NCBI GenBank assembly: GCA_023415475.1
Contig: JAEZKL010000019.1
Coordinates: 1 to 64,000 of the forward strand
Direction of reading: 5' to 3'
DNA from: Bacillota bacterium
GTDB taxonomy: Bacteria; Bacillota; Clostridia; Lachnospirales; Lachnospiraceae
DNA length: 64,000 nucleotides
A model generated the notes under the pieces. The model had not been told where the DNA came from and did not search any database. It saw nothing but the letters and a program-made list of their open reading frames with translations. Position numbers and translations under genes: made by a program. Position 1 is the first letter of the stretch. The number at the start of each line of letters is the position of its first letter. This document shows, in pieces, positions 27,601 to 34,211 of this stretch.

Positions 27601-29732
27601 CCTCCGACCGCAAGGACGATGTGGTGACTTTTGAACAGCTTGGCGTTGACCGTATATTCGTTGACGAGAGCCACAATTACAAGAATCTGTTCCTGTACAC
27701 AAAAATGCGCAACGTGGCGGGGCTTGCCGCCACCGACGCTCAGAAGTCCTCGGATATGTTCGCCAAGTGCCGCTACATGGATGAGCTGACCGGCAACCGT
27801 GGTATCATTTTTGCTACCGGCACACCTATCAGCAATTCCATGACCGAGATGTATACCATTCAGCGGTATTTGCAATACGACCGGCTTAAGGAACTGGATA
27901 TGACCCATTTCGACTGCTGGGCCAGCCGGTTTGGAGAAACCACTACCGCCATTGAGCTGGCCCCAGAGGGTACCGGCTACCGGGCGCGCACCCGCTTCGC
28001 CAAGTTTTTTAACCTCCCGGAGTTGATGAACCTCTTTCGGGAAGTAGCGGACATCAAGACCGCCGATCAGCTCGACCTTCCCGTGCCGGAGGCGGTGTTT
28101 CATAACGTGGCGGCCCATCCCACTGAGCATCAGAAGGAAATGGTGCAAACATTATCCGAGCGGGCGTCCCTTGTTCATTCCGGCACGGTAGACCCTTCCG
28201 TAGATAACATGCTGAAAATCACCTCGGACGGGCGCAAGCTCGGCCTTGACCAGCGTATCATCAACCCCATGCTTCCCGATGAACCTCAGAGCAAGGTCAA
28301 TCTGTGCGTAGACAATATTTTTGATATATGGGATAAGGGGCAGCCTGATCGCCTGACCCAGCTTGTGTTCTGCGATATTTCCACCCCCAAGACAGGCGCG
28401 GCGAACGCGCAGGCCGTCGCTGCCAAGGCCGGGGACAAGACCATCAACGGCGTGGAGCTGCGCGCGCTGGAGAACATGACGGAAGCGCCGGACGCTCCTG
28501 ATGAACCGGCGTTTACCGTGTATGAGGATATCCGGCAGAAACTCCTTTCGCGAGGCGTTCCCGCCGAGCAGGTTGCGTTTATTCACTCGGCCAACACGGA
28601 TGTGCGTAAAAAGGAGCTGTTTGCCAAGGTGCGCTCCGGCCAGGTGCGCGTGCTTCTTGGCAGCACTTTCAAGATGGGCGCGGGCACCAACGTGCAGGAT
28701 CGTCTTGTGGCGCTCCATGACCTGGATTGCCCGTGGCGGCCCGGCGATCTGGAACAGCGCAAGGGGCGTATCGTCCGGCAGGGCAACGGGAACGAGCAGG
28801 TGCATATTTTCCGTTATGTGACGGAAGGAACCTTCGACAGCTATCTGTATCAGACCGTGGAAACCAAGCAAAAATTCATTTCGCAGATCATGTCCAGCAA
28901 AAGTCCGGTTCGCTCCTGTGAGGACATCGATGAAACGGCTCTCTCCTATGCCGAAATCAAAGCGCTGTGCGCCGGAAATCCGCTCATCAAGGAGCGTATG
29001 GACCTGGACATCGACGTATCCCGGCTCCGGCTGATGAAGGCCGACCACCAAAGCAAACAGTTCCGTCTGGAGGATAACCTGCTCAAATACTTCCCGGAGC
29101 AGATCGAGCAGAGCAAGGGCTTTATTCGGGGCTTTCAAGCGGATATGGTGACGCTGACGGCACACCCCCATCCGCTGGATGGGTTCTCCGGCATGGAGGT
29201 TCGCGGAGATCACCTTATTGACAAGGAAAATGCCGGTGCCGCGCTGCTGGATGCCTGCAAGGAGGTCAAGGGGCGCGATCCAGTGCCGGTCGGCAGCTAT
29301 CGCGGCTTTGTCATGCAGGTATCCTTTGATGCATTTGAAAAAGTCTACAATCTGACCCTCAAGGGAGAAATGTCCCATCGCGTGGAACTGGGCAAGGACG
29401 CCCGCGGCAACCTGACCCGCATTGACAATACCCTCGCCTTGATGCCGGAGCGTCTGAAAAGCGTTCAATCCCAGCTTGATAACCTGTATGCGCAGGTAGA
29501 AGCGGCGAAGCTGGAGGTCGGTAAGCCCTTTCCGCAGGAAACCGAGCTTCAGGTGAAATCCGCACGGCTTACGGAGCTAACGGTGCAGCTTAATATGGAT
29601 AAGCCCCCCCAGCAGGCCGAGCGCACCATTGCAAAAACGGAGCGCTCTTCGGTGCTGGATGCGTTGAAGCAATATGTACCGGATCGAACGGCTGAAAAGA
29701 AAGCAGGTTCCAGGGATCGTGAGGCCAGATAA
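21630..29732 (+). CDS. Giant DNA methylase-SNF2 helicase protein of ICEs (LtrC-like)
   Basis: A 2700-residue protein. Residues 1-255 are an ArdC-like N-terminal domain (AARLYKYPYHEQLMIYAQKP). Residues 259-375 form a polar, low-complexity linker overlapping the tnpV frame. Residues 380-900 hold at least three repeats of the form FLRxEYG...PWxxxxRRIxxLI. An N6-adenine methylase-like domain covers about 1050-1330 (EPACGVGNFF near 1173, GNVPFG near 1235). The SNF2 helicase has HEVGAGKT near 1848, FVDESH near 2011 and RIVRQGN near 2380. AGAAGGAGG precedes the ATG. Its likely role is handling or protecting element DNA during transfer. The adenine-methylase motif IV is GNVPF rather than NPPF/Y, so activity is uncertain. 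Confidence 0.93.
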   Translation: MSSKVQAFALMADHAAQQLTGSRERWTAFLTTAARLYKYPYHEQLMIYAQKPDATACADYDFWNEKMRRYVRRGAKGIALIDTGGDKPRLKYVFDVSDTGGRENSRRPFLWELNPEHADAVSAMLEREYEVSGTGSLAEQLQGIAAQMADEYWLDNRRDILYNIDGSFLEDYDEFNAGVAFREAATVSISYMLMKRCGIDPNEYFEYEDFLSVFDFNTPAAVAALGTAASQISQQILRQIEITVKNHEREHLAERSASNERTDLHQERGLSDSRSDDHGADGEHRQIWEDAQSISEGASPGAVQQHDSVGETVPAPAGDRADGEQPDRADDAGADEISGRDGEPESLRPDALGGPNEQSESPGRGNDTGGTYLQLTLFPSEQEQIRRIDEAESVKPSAFSLPQQDVDHILRTGSNSDNSLLRICAMYRMDKGAEENAAFLRREYRGGKGLYLNGEKVSVWFNGDGIHIAKGETALYARSKQLIPWDQAERRIGELLEQGQYIPQNALASVDVYERTRLAQTLWYLHSDFTDEARQTFFDNEMFRGGFPDSAARIAELLAQPESHAAITAELERFVTAYGQDRGILRFHFHRPGELLDALRDLRLPRREYASDLTDVPPLKMFVTQDEADSALAGGSSFEDGKSRIYAFFSQPHSPKDKADFLKNEYGTGGRSHALSGADGSWEDHSAKGIEYKRRPEDDTLRLTWSAAAKRIDFLIANDRYLTTEEKERLAEQQREQAGLPETPSIEPPPQEPRTEEMAPSAESEQPSAFSMLSVPEQPVISREVTQADIDTAIQEWNGDIKSKHAVVRYMREHARDKDTAAFLRAEYGDDLPAFPVTAHGAATDLPWPKVQRRIAQLITADRFYTEAEYNNLDDVDPIAIRERLDSPEAQSETDTLIAAAEKIAADSTNPPDERFAVVETEEGYAIWDDLHDGYYVDDEGVTEEFTSEWQANAYLEEVNKAVADKEAAEWLTVERSNNDTTEPEPFPYVAGETVCLEDGRPFVIENVGMFDIQLRDPSLLYPVFRSESRGSFLRLMGRYPQPGRTTAEIQPAAENFRITDDTLSAGGAKSKFHANIEAIRTLQTIEAEGRSASPEEQEVLSRYVGWGGLADAFDDSKPAWANEYKELQSILSPEEYESARASTLNAHYTSPTVIRAIYEAIGSIGFQTGNILEPACGVGNFFGCLPEEMSASRLYGVELDGITGRIAKQLYPDADITVAGFETTDRRDFYDIAVGNVPFGQYQVNDRVYNKLGFSIHDYFFAKAIDQVRPGGVIAFVTSRYTMDKQSPEVRRYIARRAELLGAIRLPNNAFKANAGTEVVSDILFLKKRDRPIEIEPDWIHLGRNEDGFAINSYFIDHPEMVLGTPTSESTQYGRQDYTVAPIPGADLADQLHEAVAHISGQYAEAELPDLGEGEIIDTSLPADPNVKNYSYTVVDGEVYYRENSRMVRPDLNDTAIERIRGMVELRDCVHQLIDLQMDEFTPDAAIREKQAALNRLYDAFTTKYDRISSRGNKLAFSDDSSYYLLCSLEVLDDDCNFERKADMFTKRTIRQQRSVTSVDTAVEALAVSIGERAKVDLPFMAQLSGLREDEVIADLTGVIFKDPAYGDDPFVGWQTTDEYLSGNVRQKLREARRAAERDSAFQLNVEALEKAQPKDLDASEIEVRLGATWIDKGYIQQFMEETFNTPRYLRGTIEVKYAAYTAEWQITNKTRVPYSDVAAYTTYGTDRANAYRILEDSLNLRDIRIYDTVEDADGKERRVLNAKETTLASQKQQAIRDAFRDWIWRDPERRQTLVKQYNEEMNSTRPREYDGRHITFSGMNPEITLREHQLNAIAHILYGGNTLLAHEVGAGKTFEMVAACMEGKRLGLCQKSIFVVPNHLTEQWASEFLRLYPAANLLVTTKKDFETYNRKKFCARIATGDYDAVVIGHSQFERIPISPERQERLLQEQIWEITDGIAEVEESGGERFTIKQLERTKKGLEARLEKLQASDRKDDVVTFEQLGVDRIFVDESHNYKNLFLYTKMRNVAGLAATDAQKSSDMFAKCRYMDELTGNRGIIFATGTPISNSMTEMYTIQRYLQYDRLKELDMTHFDCWASRFGETTTAIELAPEGTGYRARTRFAKFFNLPELMNLFREVADIKTADQLDLPVPEAVFHNVAAHPTEHQKEMVQTLSERASLVHSGTVDPSVDNMLKITSDGRKLGLDQRIINPMLPDEPQSKVNLCVDNIFDIWDKGQPDRLTQLVFCDISTPKTGAANAQAVAAKAGDKTINGVELRALENMTEAPDAPDEPAFTVYEDIRQKLLSRGVPAEQVAFIHSANTDVRKKELFAKVRSGQVRVLLGSTFKMGAGTNVQDRLVALHDLDCPWRPGDLEQRKGRIVRQGNGNEQVHIFRYVTEGTFDSYLYQTVETKQKFISQIMSSKSPVRSCEDIDETALSYAEIKALCAGNPLIKERMDLDIDVSRLRLMKADHQSKQFRLEDNLLKYFPEQIEQSKGFIRGFQADMVTLTAHPHPLDGFSGMEVRGDHLIDKENAGAALLDACKEVKGRDPVPVGSYRGFVMQVSFDAFEKVYNLTLKGEMSHRVELGKDARGNLTRIDNTLALMPERLKSVQSQLDNLYAQVEAAKLEVGKPFPQETELQVKSARLTELTVQLNMDKPPQQAERTIAKTERSSVLDALKQYVPDRTAEKKAGSRDREAR
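22405..22755 (+). CDS. tnpV: TnpV-family protein encoded out of frame inside the giant helicase gene
   Basis: A 116-residue protein in the +1 frame relative to the surrounding gene. It starts at ATG 22405 with its own AAGGAG 8 bases upstream. It reads TESIGKYGRMRKAYLKEHRP, then ILSEKLYPHLLEIERTA and ends QAEETILAELIYS, matching the TnpV family of Tn4451-like mobile elements. The host frame here codes only a polar linker, as expected if constraint falls on tnpV. TnpV has no clear biochemical role. I see no transposon ends around it. Confidence 0.8.
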   Translation: MSELTYTKNGDYLIPDLMITEPTESIGKYGRMRKAYLKEHRPVQYNSMILSEKLYPHLLEIERTANSRIERMMPELMRSAGVTESLKASDPMRWVGLMNNLKAQAEETILAELIYS

Positions 29733-29737
29733 AAAGG

Positions 29738-29773
29738 CGGCTCCGGCGAAGCCAGGTGCTTACGCCGGAGCCG
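29738..29773 (-). terminator. Convergent terminator hairpin
   Basis: Perfect 11-base arms (29738-29748 and 29763-29773) around a 14-base loop. Read on the minus strand it is followed by CCTTTTTAT, so it ends the minus-strand gene whose stop codon it touches. It also lies just after the helicase stop on the plus strand. Confidence 0.85.
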
Positions 29774-30019
29774 TCATTCGGATGTTGTTTCTTCGGCTTT
29801 CGCCTTGCGTTTCTGTTTCTGCGCCGCTTTCTTCTGGCGCTTTTCATCTATTTCATGCAGCCATATGCTGACCGGCGCTTTCCACGGTTCGCTTTTATTC
29901 GGGATGTTTTTAATCAGGCTGCGCGGATTCAGGCCGAGGCGCTTAGCTAGTGCAATATCCTCGTTATTCAGGCGGCATTTCTTTTTAGCGTCCTGCCACA
30001 TCTGTTCACTGTATGCCAT
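29774..30019 (-). CDS. Small basic conserved ICE protein
   Basis: An 81-residue protein in the opposite direction to its neighbours. It opens MAYSEQMWQDAKKKCRLNN, contains AKRLGLNPRSLIKNIPNK, a possible DNA-binding helix pair, and ends in a run of K/A/Q residues. The ATG at 30019 is chosen because GCGGGGTG precedes it and conservation-like sequence begins there. It may be a small regulator. Its orientation is notable within an otherwise plus-strand block. Confidence 0.65.
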   Translation of the reverse strand: MAYSEQMWQDAKKKCRLNNEDIALAKRLGLNPRSLIKNIPNKSEPWKAPVSIWLHEIDEKRQKKAAQKQKRKAKAEETTSE

Positions 30020-30084
30020 TTTTTCACCCCGCTTTACGAAAGATTCTATCACAAATTATTTCATTCTGAAATCAGGAGGATCAT

Positions 30085-30840
30085 ATGAACACAATACCCG
30101 TATACAAATATCCCGCCGTCTACGCTCGGGAGAACAATGAACTGGAGCAGTACCGTGCGTCCCACAAGGCAAACGTGGCCTGCAAGGACGCAATTGAAAC
30201 GGCCATCCGAGACAATTACCGCAATAATTGTCTCGGCAGCGACACCGCAAAACAGGTCATTGCCGAATTTGGATTTGACCGCACTCTCTATGTGCTTGCG
30301 AACACCGTCCGCGAGAAAGATTGGGATGGGCGCATTGACCGCAAAAATAAGGATTGGGCGCGGACGATTCCTGTCTTTGACGATGATAACGGCTTTGGGG
30401 ATAATCGAAACCTGGAATTTATCGTTGATAGAGCGCATCCCGGTCTGGTAGACCTTTTCATCAATCAGGCGCGGCGCGAATACCTGCTGACCCAGCCTCA
30501 TACCAAAGAAGACATTCAGGCGGAGGCCGGGCGGCTTCTCCGGCGGTTACAAGCCGAACGTGAGCCGAACAGCCCCAGCGGGACGCATTTCATGGCGCAG
30601 ATCTCGCCGGATTTCCTTATTCGGGCATCCACCAAAGACCACGACCGGCTGTTCGCCCTGTTGCCGTTCAAATCCCTCACCTTCTCCACGCTCAATGATC
30701 GGAAAGGAATTTTCGCGTTTATTCAAAAGGATGAAAACCGTGATCAGCCTCTGCGCTTGCGAAAGCCCTCGGTCAAAAAGCAGTTGCAGGCCAAGCCGAC
30801 CGAACGCAAGCCGCATACCAAAACGGAAATGGAGCGGTGA
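30085..30840 (+). CDS. DUF3849-family ICE protein
   Basis: A 251-residue protein beginning NTIPVYKYPAVYARENNELE, the DUF3849 signature, with FGFDRTLYVLANTVREKDWDGR. The C-terminal 60 residues are basic. The family occurs alone or fused to large ICE proteins and has no known activity. CAGGAGGATCAT serves the ATG at 30085. It lies 4 bases before mobC. Confidence 0.8.
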   Translation: MNTIPVYKYPAVYARENNELEQYRASHKANVACKDAIETAIRDNYRNNCLGSDTAKQVIAEFGFDRTLYVLANTVREKDWDGRIDRKNKDWARTIPVFDDDNGFGDNRNLEFIVDRAHPGLVDLFINQARREYLLTQPHTKEDIQAEAGRLLRRLQAEREPNSPSGTHFMAQISPDFLIRASTKDHDRLFALLPFKSLTFSTLNDRKGIFAFIQKDENRDQPLRLRKPSVKKQLQAKPTERKPHTKTEMER

Positions 30841-30844
30841 CGCC

Positions 30845-31183
30845 ATGACGAACCGGAAACGGAGCATTCAGCTACACTTCATGGTATCGGAGCGTGAAAG
30901 GGAGCTGATCGAACAGAAAATGGCGCAGATGCGCACCCGTAACATGGGAGCCTATCTGCGCAAGATGGCGGTTGACGGCTATGTGGTCAATCTGGATTTA
31001 TCCGCCGTGGGAGAACTTGTGTCCCTCCTGCGCCGATGCAGCAATAACTTGAATCAGCTCACGCGCAGGGCGCACGAAACCGGGAATGTCTATAAAGCCG
31101 ATATAGAGGATTTGCGCCAGAATTACGACCGTTTATGGGGTATGGCGGGTAAGATACTCACCGAGCTTTCCGATATTCGGTGA
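30845..31183 (+). CDS. mobC: MobC-type relaxosome protein
   Basis: A 112-residue ribbon-helix-helix type protein with RSIQLHFMVSERERELIEQK and LRRCSNNLNQLTRRAHETG, the conserved MobC segment. MobC proteins bind oriT and help the relaxase melt and nick DNA. The relaxase lies 1.5 kb downstream. The intergenic region after mobC holds inverted repeats that may belong to oriT. Confidence 0.92.
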   Translation: MTNRKRSIQLHFMVSERERELIEQKMAQMRTRNMGAYLRKMAVDGYVVNLDLSAVGELVSLLRRCSNNLNQLTRRAHETGNVYKADIEDLRQNYDRLWGMAGKILTELSDIR

Positions 31184-31285
31184 TGGAGCGTATGCTCCTG
31201 TGCGGGACGGCAAAATGGACTTCCGCGTCTTTGTGCGCTATGATTTTGCTATAAGCAAGAAAAAACGTCTGCAAGGAGGTTCCTC
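31184..31285. other. Intergenic gap with inverted repeats, candidate oriT region
   Basis: It contains copy 2 of the 17-base hairpin repeat (31185-31201) and a second inverted pair, GCAAAAT near 31210 and ATTTTGC near 31244. Its position between mobC and the rest of the mobility genes makes it a candidate transfer origin. I cannot recognise a nic site. AAGGAGG at 31274-31280 serves the next gene. Confidence 0.35.
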
Positions 31286-31570
31286 ATGAGGATACTGTTA
31301 AAAATATTATTGTCCCCCGTTATCCTTCTGCTGAGCATTTTAGTGGCGGCCTGCCGGTTCCTCTGCGCCTTTTCTTCGATGATCCTCGGAATACTGGCCT
31401 TCGTCTTCTTTGCCGTTGCTCTTGGCACAATGGTTCTGCTGGGCGAGTTTTGGGAGGGCGTGAAGATTGTAGTTCTAGCGTGGCTCATCTCCCCGTATGG
31501 CATACCGCTGTTCGCGTCCTTTCTGGTGGAGTTGGTGGATGGCCTGAACAGCAGGCTGAAAGCAATATAA
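31286..31570 (+). CDS. CD1845-family small membrane protein
   Basis: A 94-residue very hydrophobic protein with two or three membrane helices (residues 5-25, 30-55, 60-80), matching the CD1845-type proteins found near mobC and the relaxase in clostridial ICEs. GCAAGGAGG precedes the ATG. Function unknown. Confidence 0.8.
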   Translation: MRILLKILLSPVILLLSILVAACRFLCAFSSMILGILAFVFFAVALGTMVLLGEFWEGVKIVVLAWLISPYGIPLFASFLVELVDGLNSRLKAI

Positions 31571-31588
31571 GACTGAACCACAAAAATA

Positions 31589-31621
31589 CGGCTTGCGCTT
31601 CAGTTACTCTGACGCAAGCCG
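31589..31621. terminator. Terminator between CD1845-type gene and XRE regulator
   Basis: CGGCTTGCG (31589-31597) and CGCAAGCCG (31613-31621) are perfect arms, followed by CCTTTTTG on the plus strand. It lies just before the stop of the minus-strand regulator, so it may serve both genes. Confidence 0.82.
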
Positions 31622-31630
31622 CCTTTTTGT

Positions 31631-31975
31631 TTATTGCTTATCTGAAATAGCAAACGCTTCGAGCAGCTTATTCAAAATATCATTGGCAATATTAAATTGT
31701 TCTGGCGGCAGACGTTTGAGCCGTGAAGTCAGGGCACTCATATCATTTTCTGTTCTATTTTCAAACAAAAGATCGTCACTGGAAATAGATAAGATCAGAC
31801 AGATTCTCTTAATGGAAGATAAGGAAACACCCACAGCGCCACGTTCGATAGCTGATATATTCTTAGTCCCCATTCCGATCAATTCCGCAAATCTATCCTG
31901 CGTCAGACCAGCTATTTCTCTGGCCTTTTTTATTCTGTTGCCTATCTCAATATTGATATCCTTTTTCTCTTTCAA
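31631..31975 (-). CDS. XRE-family transcriptional regulator
   Basis: A 114-residue regulator with a cro/CI-type helix-turn-helix: IGNRIKKAREIAGLTQDRFA then MGTKNISAIERG. The proposed start is TTG at 31975 because AAAGGTGGTG sits 5 bases upstream; ATG codons at 32029 or 31996 are possible. It is divergent from the SLOG gene at 32094, so it may control that gene and the relaxase. The intervening 120 bases should hold both promoters. Confidence 0.85.
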   Translation of the reverse strand: MKEKKDINIEIGNRIKKAREIAGLTQDRFAELIGMGTKNISAIERGAVGVSLSSIKRICLILSISSDDLLFENRTENDMSALTSRLKRLPPEQFNIANDILNKLLEAFAISDKQ

Positions 31976-32093
31976 CTTAACACCACCTTTTAGCATTAGT
32001 TTATGTGACGGTATCATTGACTTAAACATGTTAGTACAACTATAATATGTCGCGTTACTAACGCTACTTATGAAAGACAGGAGAAAAAGAAAA

Positions 32094-32684
32094 ATGTCAA
32101 TGAAAATGGCTTGCGCGTTTACCGGGCATCGTCCGGTAAGATTCAGTTTTGGTTATGATGAGGAAGATGAGAAATGCATACGGCTGAAGCTGACGCTGGC
32201 GGCTCAGATCAGCAGGCTGATAGAAAGCGGCGTTTCCACGTTTTATACCGGCATGGCCTTGGGGACAGACCAGTGGTGCGCCGGGATTGTGCTGGATATG
32301 AAGCGGCAGTATCCGAATGTGCGACTGATCGCCGTGCTCCCTTGTGAAACGCAGGCCAGCAAATGGTCGCCGGAGCAGCGGGATCGGTATTTCAATACGC
32401 TTGCAGATTGCGATGATGTCATTACGCTGAATACTCGTTACACACCGGAGTGTATGCTGGAACGCAACCGCTACATGGTGGATCATGCCGCATATCTCAT
32501 GGCCGTTTACGACGGCGGGAACAAAGGCGGCACGGCTTATACCGTTCGCTATGCACGGGAGAAGCAAAGACAGATTATCGTCATTCGCCCGGATACGCTG
32601 GAAGTCATTTCGGCTGTAGATTTTGAGGCTTTGGAACGGAGAAAGCAGCTCCGGATTCTTCCGAAGAAAGAGAACGATACATAA
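32094..32684 (+). CDS. SLOG-family (DUF1273/YpsA-like) Rossmann protein
   Basis: A 196-residue protein of the SLOG superfamily. It has CAFTGHRPVRFSFGYDEED near the N-terminus, FYTGMALGTDQWCA near residue 55 and GGNKGGTAYTVRYARE near 145, the glycine-rich nucleotide-binding pattern. SLOG domains sense or cleave nucleotide ligands, and members occur in conflict systems, but DUF1273 proteins in ICEs have no proven role. ATG 32094 is preferred; 32100 and 32070 are alternatives. A hairpin terminator follows. Confidence 0.82.
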   Translation: MSMKMACAFTGHRPVRFSFGYDEEDEKCIRLKLTLAAQISRLIESGVSTFYTGMALGTDQWCAGIVLDMKRQYPNVRLIAVLPCETQASKWSPEQRDRYFNTLADCDDVITLNTRYTPECMLERNRYMVDHAAYLMAVYDGGNKGGTAYTVRYAREKQRQIIVIRPDTLEVISAVDFEALERRKQLRILPKKENDT

Positions 32685-32689
32685 AAATG

Positions 32690-32720
32690 CGGCGGGATGC
32701 GCTCTTGAAGCGCCCCGCCG
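32690..32720 (+). terminator. Hairpin between SLOG gene and relaxase
   Basis: CGGCGGG (32690-32696), GCGC (32699-32702), a 7-base loop, GCGC (32710-32713) and CCCGCCG (32714-32720) form a stem with a 2-base bulge, followed by TTTTC. It probably lowers read-through into the relaxase gene, whose ribosome site starts 9 bases later. Confidence 0.7.
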
Positions 32721-32745
32721 TTTTCGATGGGAGGTGAGTTTTCCT

Positions 32746-34161
32746 TTGGCAACCACACGCCTAATTTCCATGCACATTAATAAGGGCAAGACCATTGTCC
32801 AATGCCTGACAGACCGCACCGATTATTCTAAAAATCCCGATAAGACAAATGACGGCGAATACATCAGCGCCTATGAATGCGATCCCGCCATTGTGGATGC
32901 TCAATTTCTTCTTTCCAAGCGGCAATACAAGTCCATCACCGGCAGGGAACAGAAAAATGATGTAATCTCCTATCAGATACGCCAATCCTTCAAACCCGGT
33001 GAAATCACACCGGAGGAAGCCAACCGTATAGGCTACGAGTTGGGGATGCGCTTTACAAAAGGCCGCCATGCTTTTCTTGTGGCGACCCACATTGATAAAG
33101 CGCATATCCACAACCACATCATCTATAATTCCACATCACTGGACTGTCAGCGCAAGTTCCGCGATTTCCGTGGTTCCGGCCTTGCCGTTCGGAAAATCAG
33201 CGACAGGCTTTGTCTGGAACACGGTCTTTCCATCATTGAGAACCCCAAGCGCGGAAAGAAGCATTACGGCAAATGGCTGGGCGATAATCGAAGGCCCTCT
33301 TTTCAGGAAAACCTTCGTATTGCGATTGACGCGGCTCTTGCCAAAAAGCCCATTGATTTTGATGCGTTTTTACGGAGCATGCAGCAGACGGGTTATGAAG
33401 TTAAAGCAGGAAAGCATCTTGCTTTTCGTATTGCCGGACAAACGAAATTTTCTCGCCTCCACTCTCTGGGCGAAGGATATTCGGAAGATGAAATTCGTTC
33501 TGTTATAGCCGGAGGGAAAACCCGCACACCGAGCAAAACAAAACGCCCTGCCAGACAAGCACAGGGCGTCAATCTGATGGTAGATATTCAAGCAAAATTG
33601 CAGGCAGGGAAAGGCCCCAGTTACGAACGTTGGGCCAAGGTTTTCAATCTCAAGCAGATGGCACAGACAATCAACTTTCTTACCGAGAACAATTTGTTGG
33701 AATACGCAGAGCTTGAAGAAAAAGCAGCGGCGGCAAGCGCCCGTTTCAACGAACTGTCAGCACAGATTAAGGCCGCTGAAAAACGCATGACCGAGATCGG
33801 AAATCTTAAAACGCATATCATCAATTACTCGAAAACCCGCGACATTTACACCGCCTATCGCAAATCCGGATACAGCAAAAAGTTCTATGAGGAGAACGCT
33901 TCGGACATCCTTCTGCACAAGGCGGCAAAGTCTGCGTTCGATGCACTGCCGGGGAAGAAAATCCCCACGATAAAGGCGCTCCAGGCCGAGTATGCAACGC
34001 TGCTGGCAGAAAAGAATAGAGCCTATTCCTGGTATTCTGCCGCGCGCAAGGAAATGAAGGAATTGCTCACAGCAAAAATGAATGTCGACCGGCTTTTGAG
34101 TAATGCACGGGAACAAACTGAAAAAAACAGAAAGCAAGACAAATGGCCTTCAGTTCAATAA
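32746..34161 (+). CDS. MOBP-type relaxase (VirD2/MobA-like)
   Basis: A 471-residue relaxase that nicks oriT and pilots the strand into the recipient. The N-terminus has TTRLISMHINKGKT, and motif III HIDKAHIHNHIIYNS near residues 115-129 supplies metal-binding histidines. A coiled-coil region (EYAELEEKAAAASARFNELS) fills residues 320-360. The start is TTG at 32746 because GGGAGGTGAG lies 7 bases upstream and family similarity begins there. It is the last plus-strand conjugation gene before the defence operon. Confidence 0.92.
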   Translation: MATTRLISMHINKGKTIVQCLTDRTDYSKNPDKTNDGEYISAYECDPAIVDAQFLLSKRQYKSITGREQKNDVISYQIRQSFKPGEITPEEANRIGYELGMRFTKGRHAFLVATHIDKAHIHNHIIYNSTSLDCQRKFRDFRGSGLAVRKISDRLCLEHGLSIIENPKRGKKHYGKWLGDNRRPSFQENLRIAIDAALAKKPIDFDAFLRSMQQTGYEVKAGKHLAFRIAGQTKFSRLHSLGEGYSEDEIRSVIAGGKTRTPSKTKRPARQAQGVNLMVDIQAKLQAGKGPSYERWAKVFNLKQMAQTINFLTENNLLEYAELEEKAAAASARFNELSAQIKAAEKRMTEIGNLKTHIINYSKTRDIYTAYRKSGYSKKFYEENASDILLHKAAKSAFDALPGKKIPTIKALQAEYATLLAEKNRAYSWYSAARKEMKELLTAKMNVDRLLSNAREQTEKNRKQDKWPSVQ

Positions 34162-34211
34162 GGATAGTTTTTCTTCTTGTACGGCTCAGAACGTTCATGT
34201 ACCATAATTTA

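Noticed and set aside
28152..29468. Minus-strand open frames opposite the giant helicase gene
   Set aside because: Histidine- and valine-rich antisense shadows of the helicase domain without start signals.
539..34161. Integrase or excisionase of the ICE
   Set aside because: No tyrosine or serine recombinase motifs were found in any frame, so the recombination module must lie outside the window.
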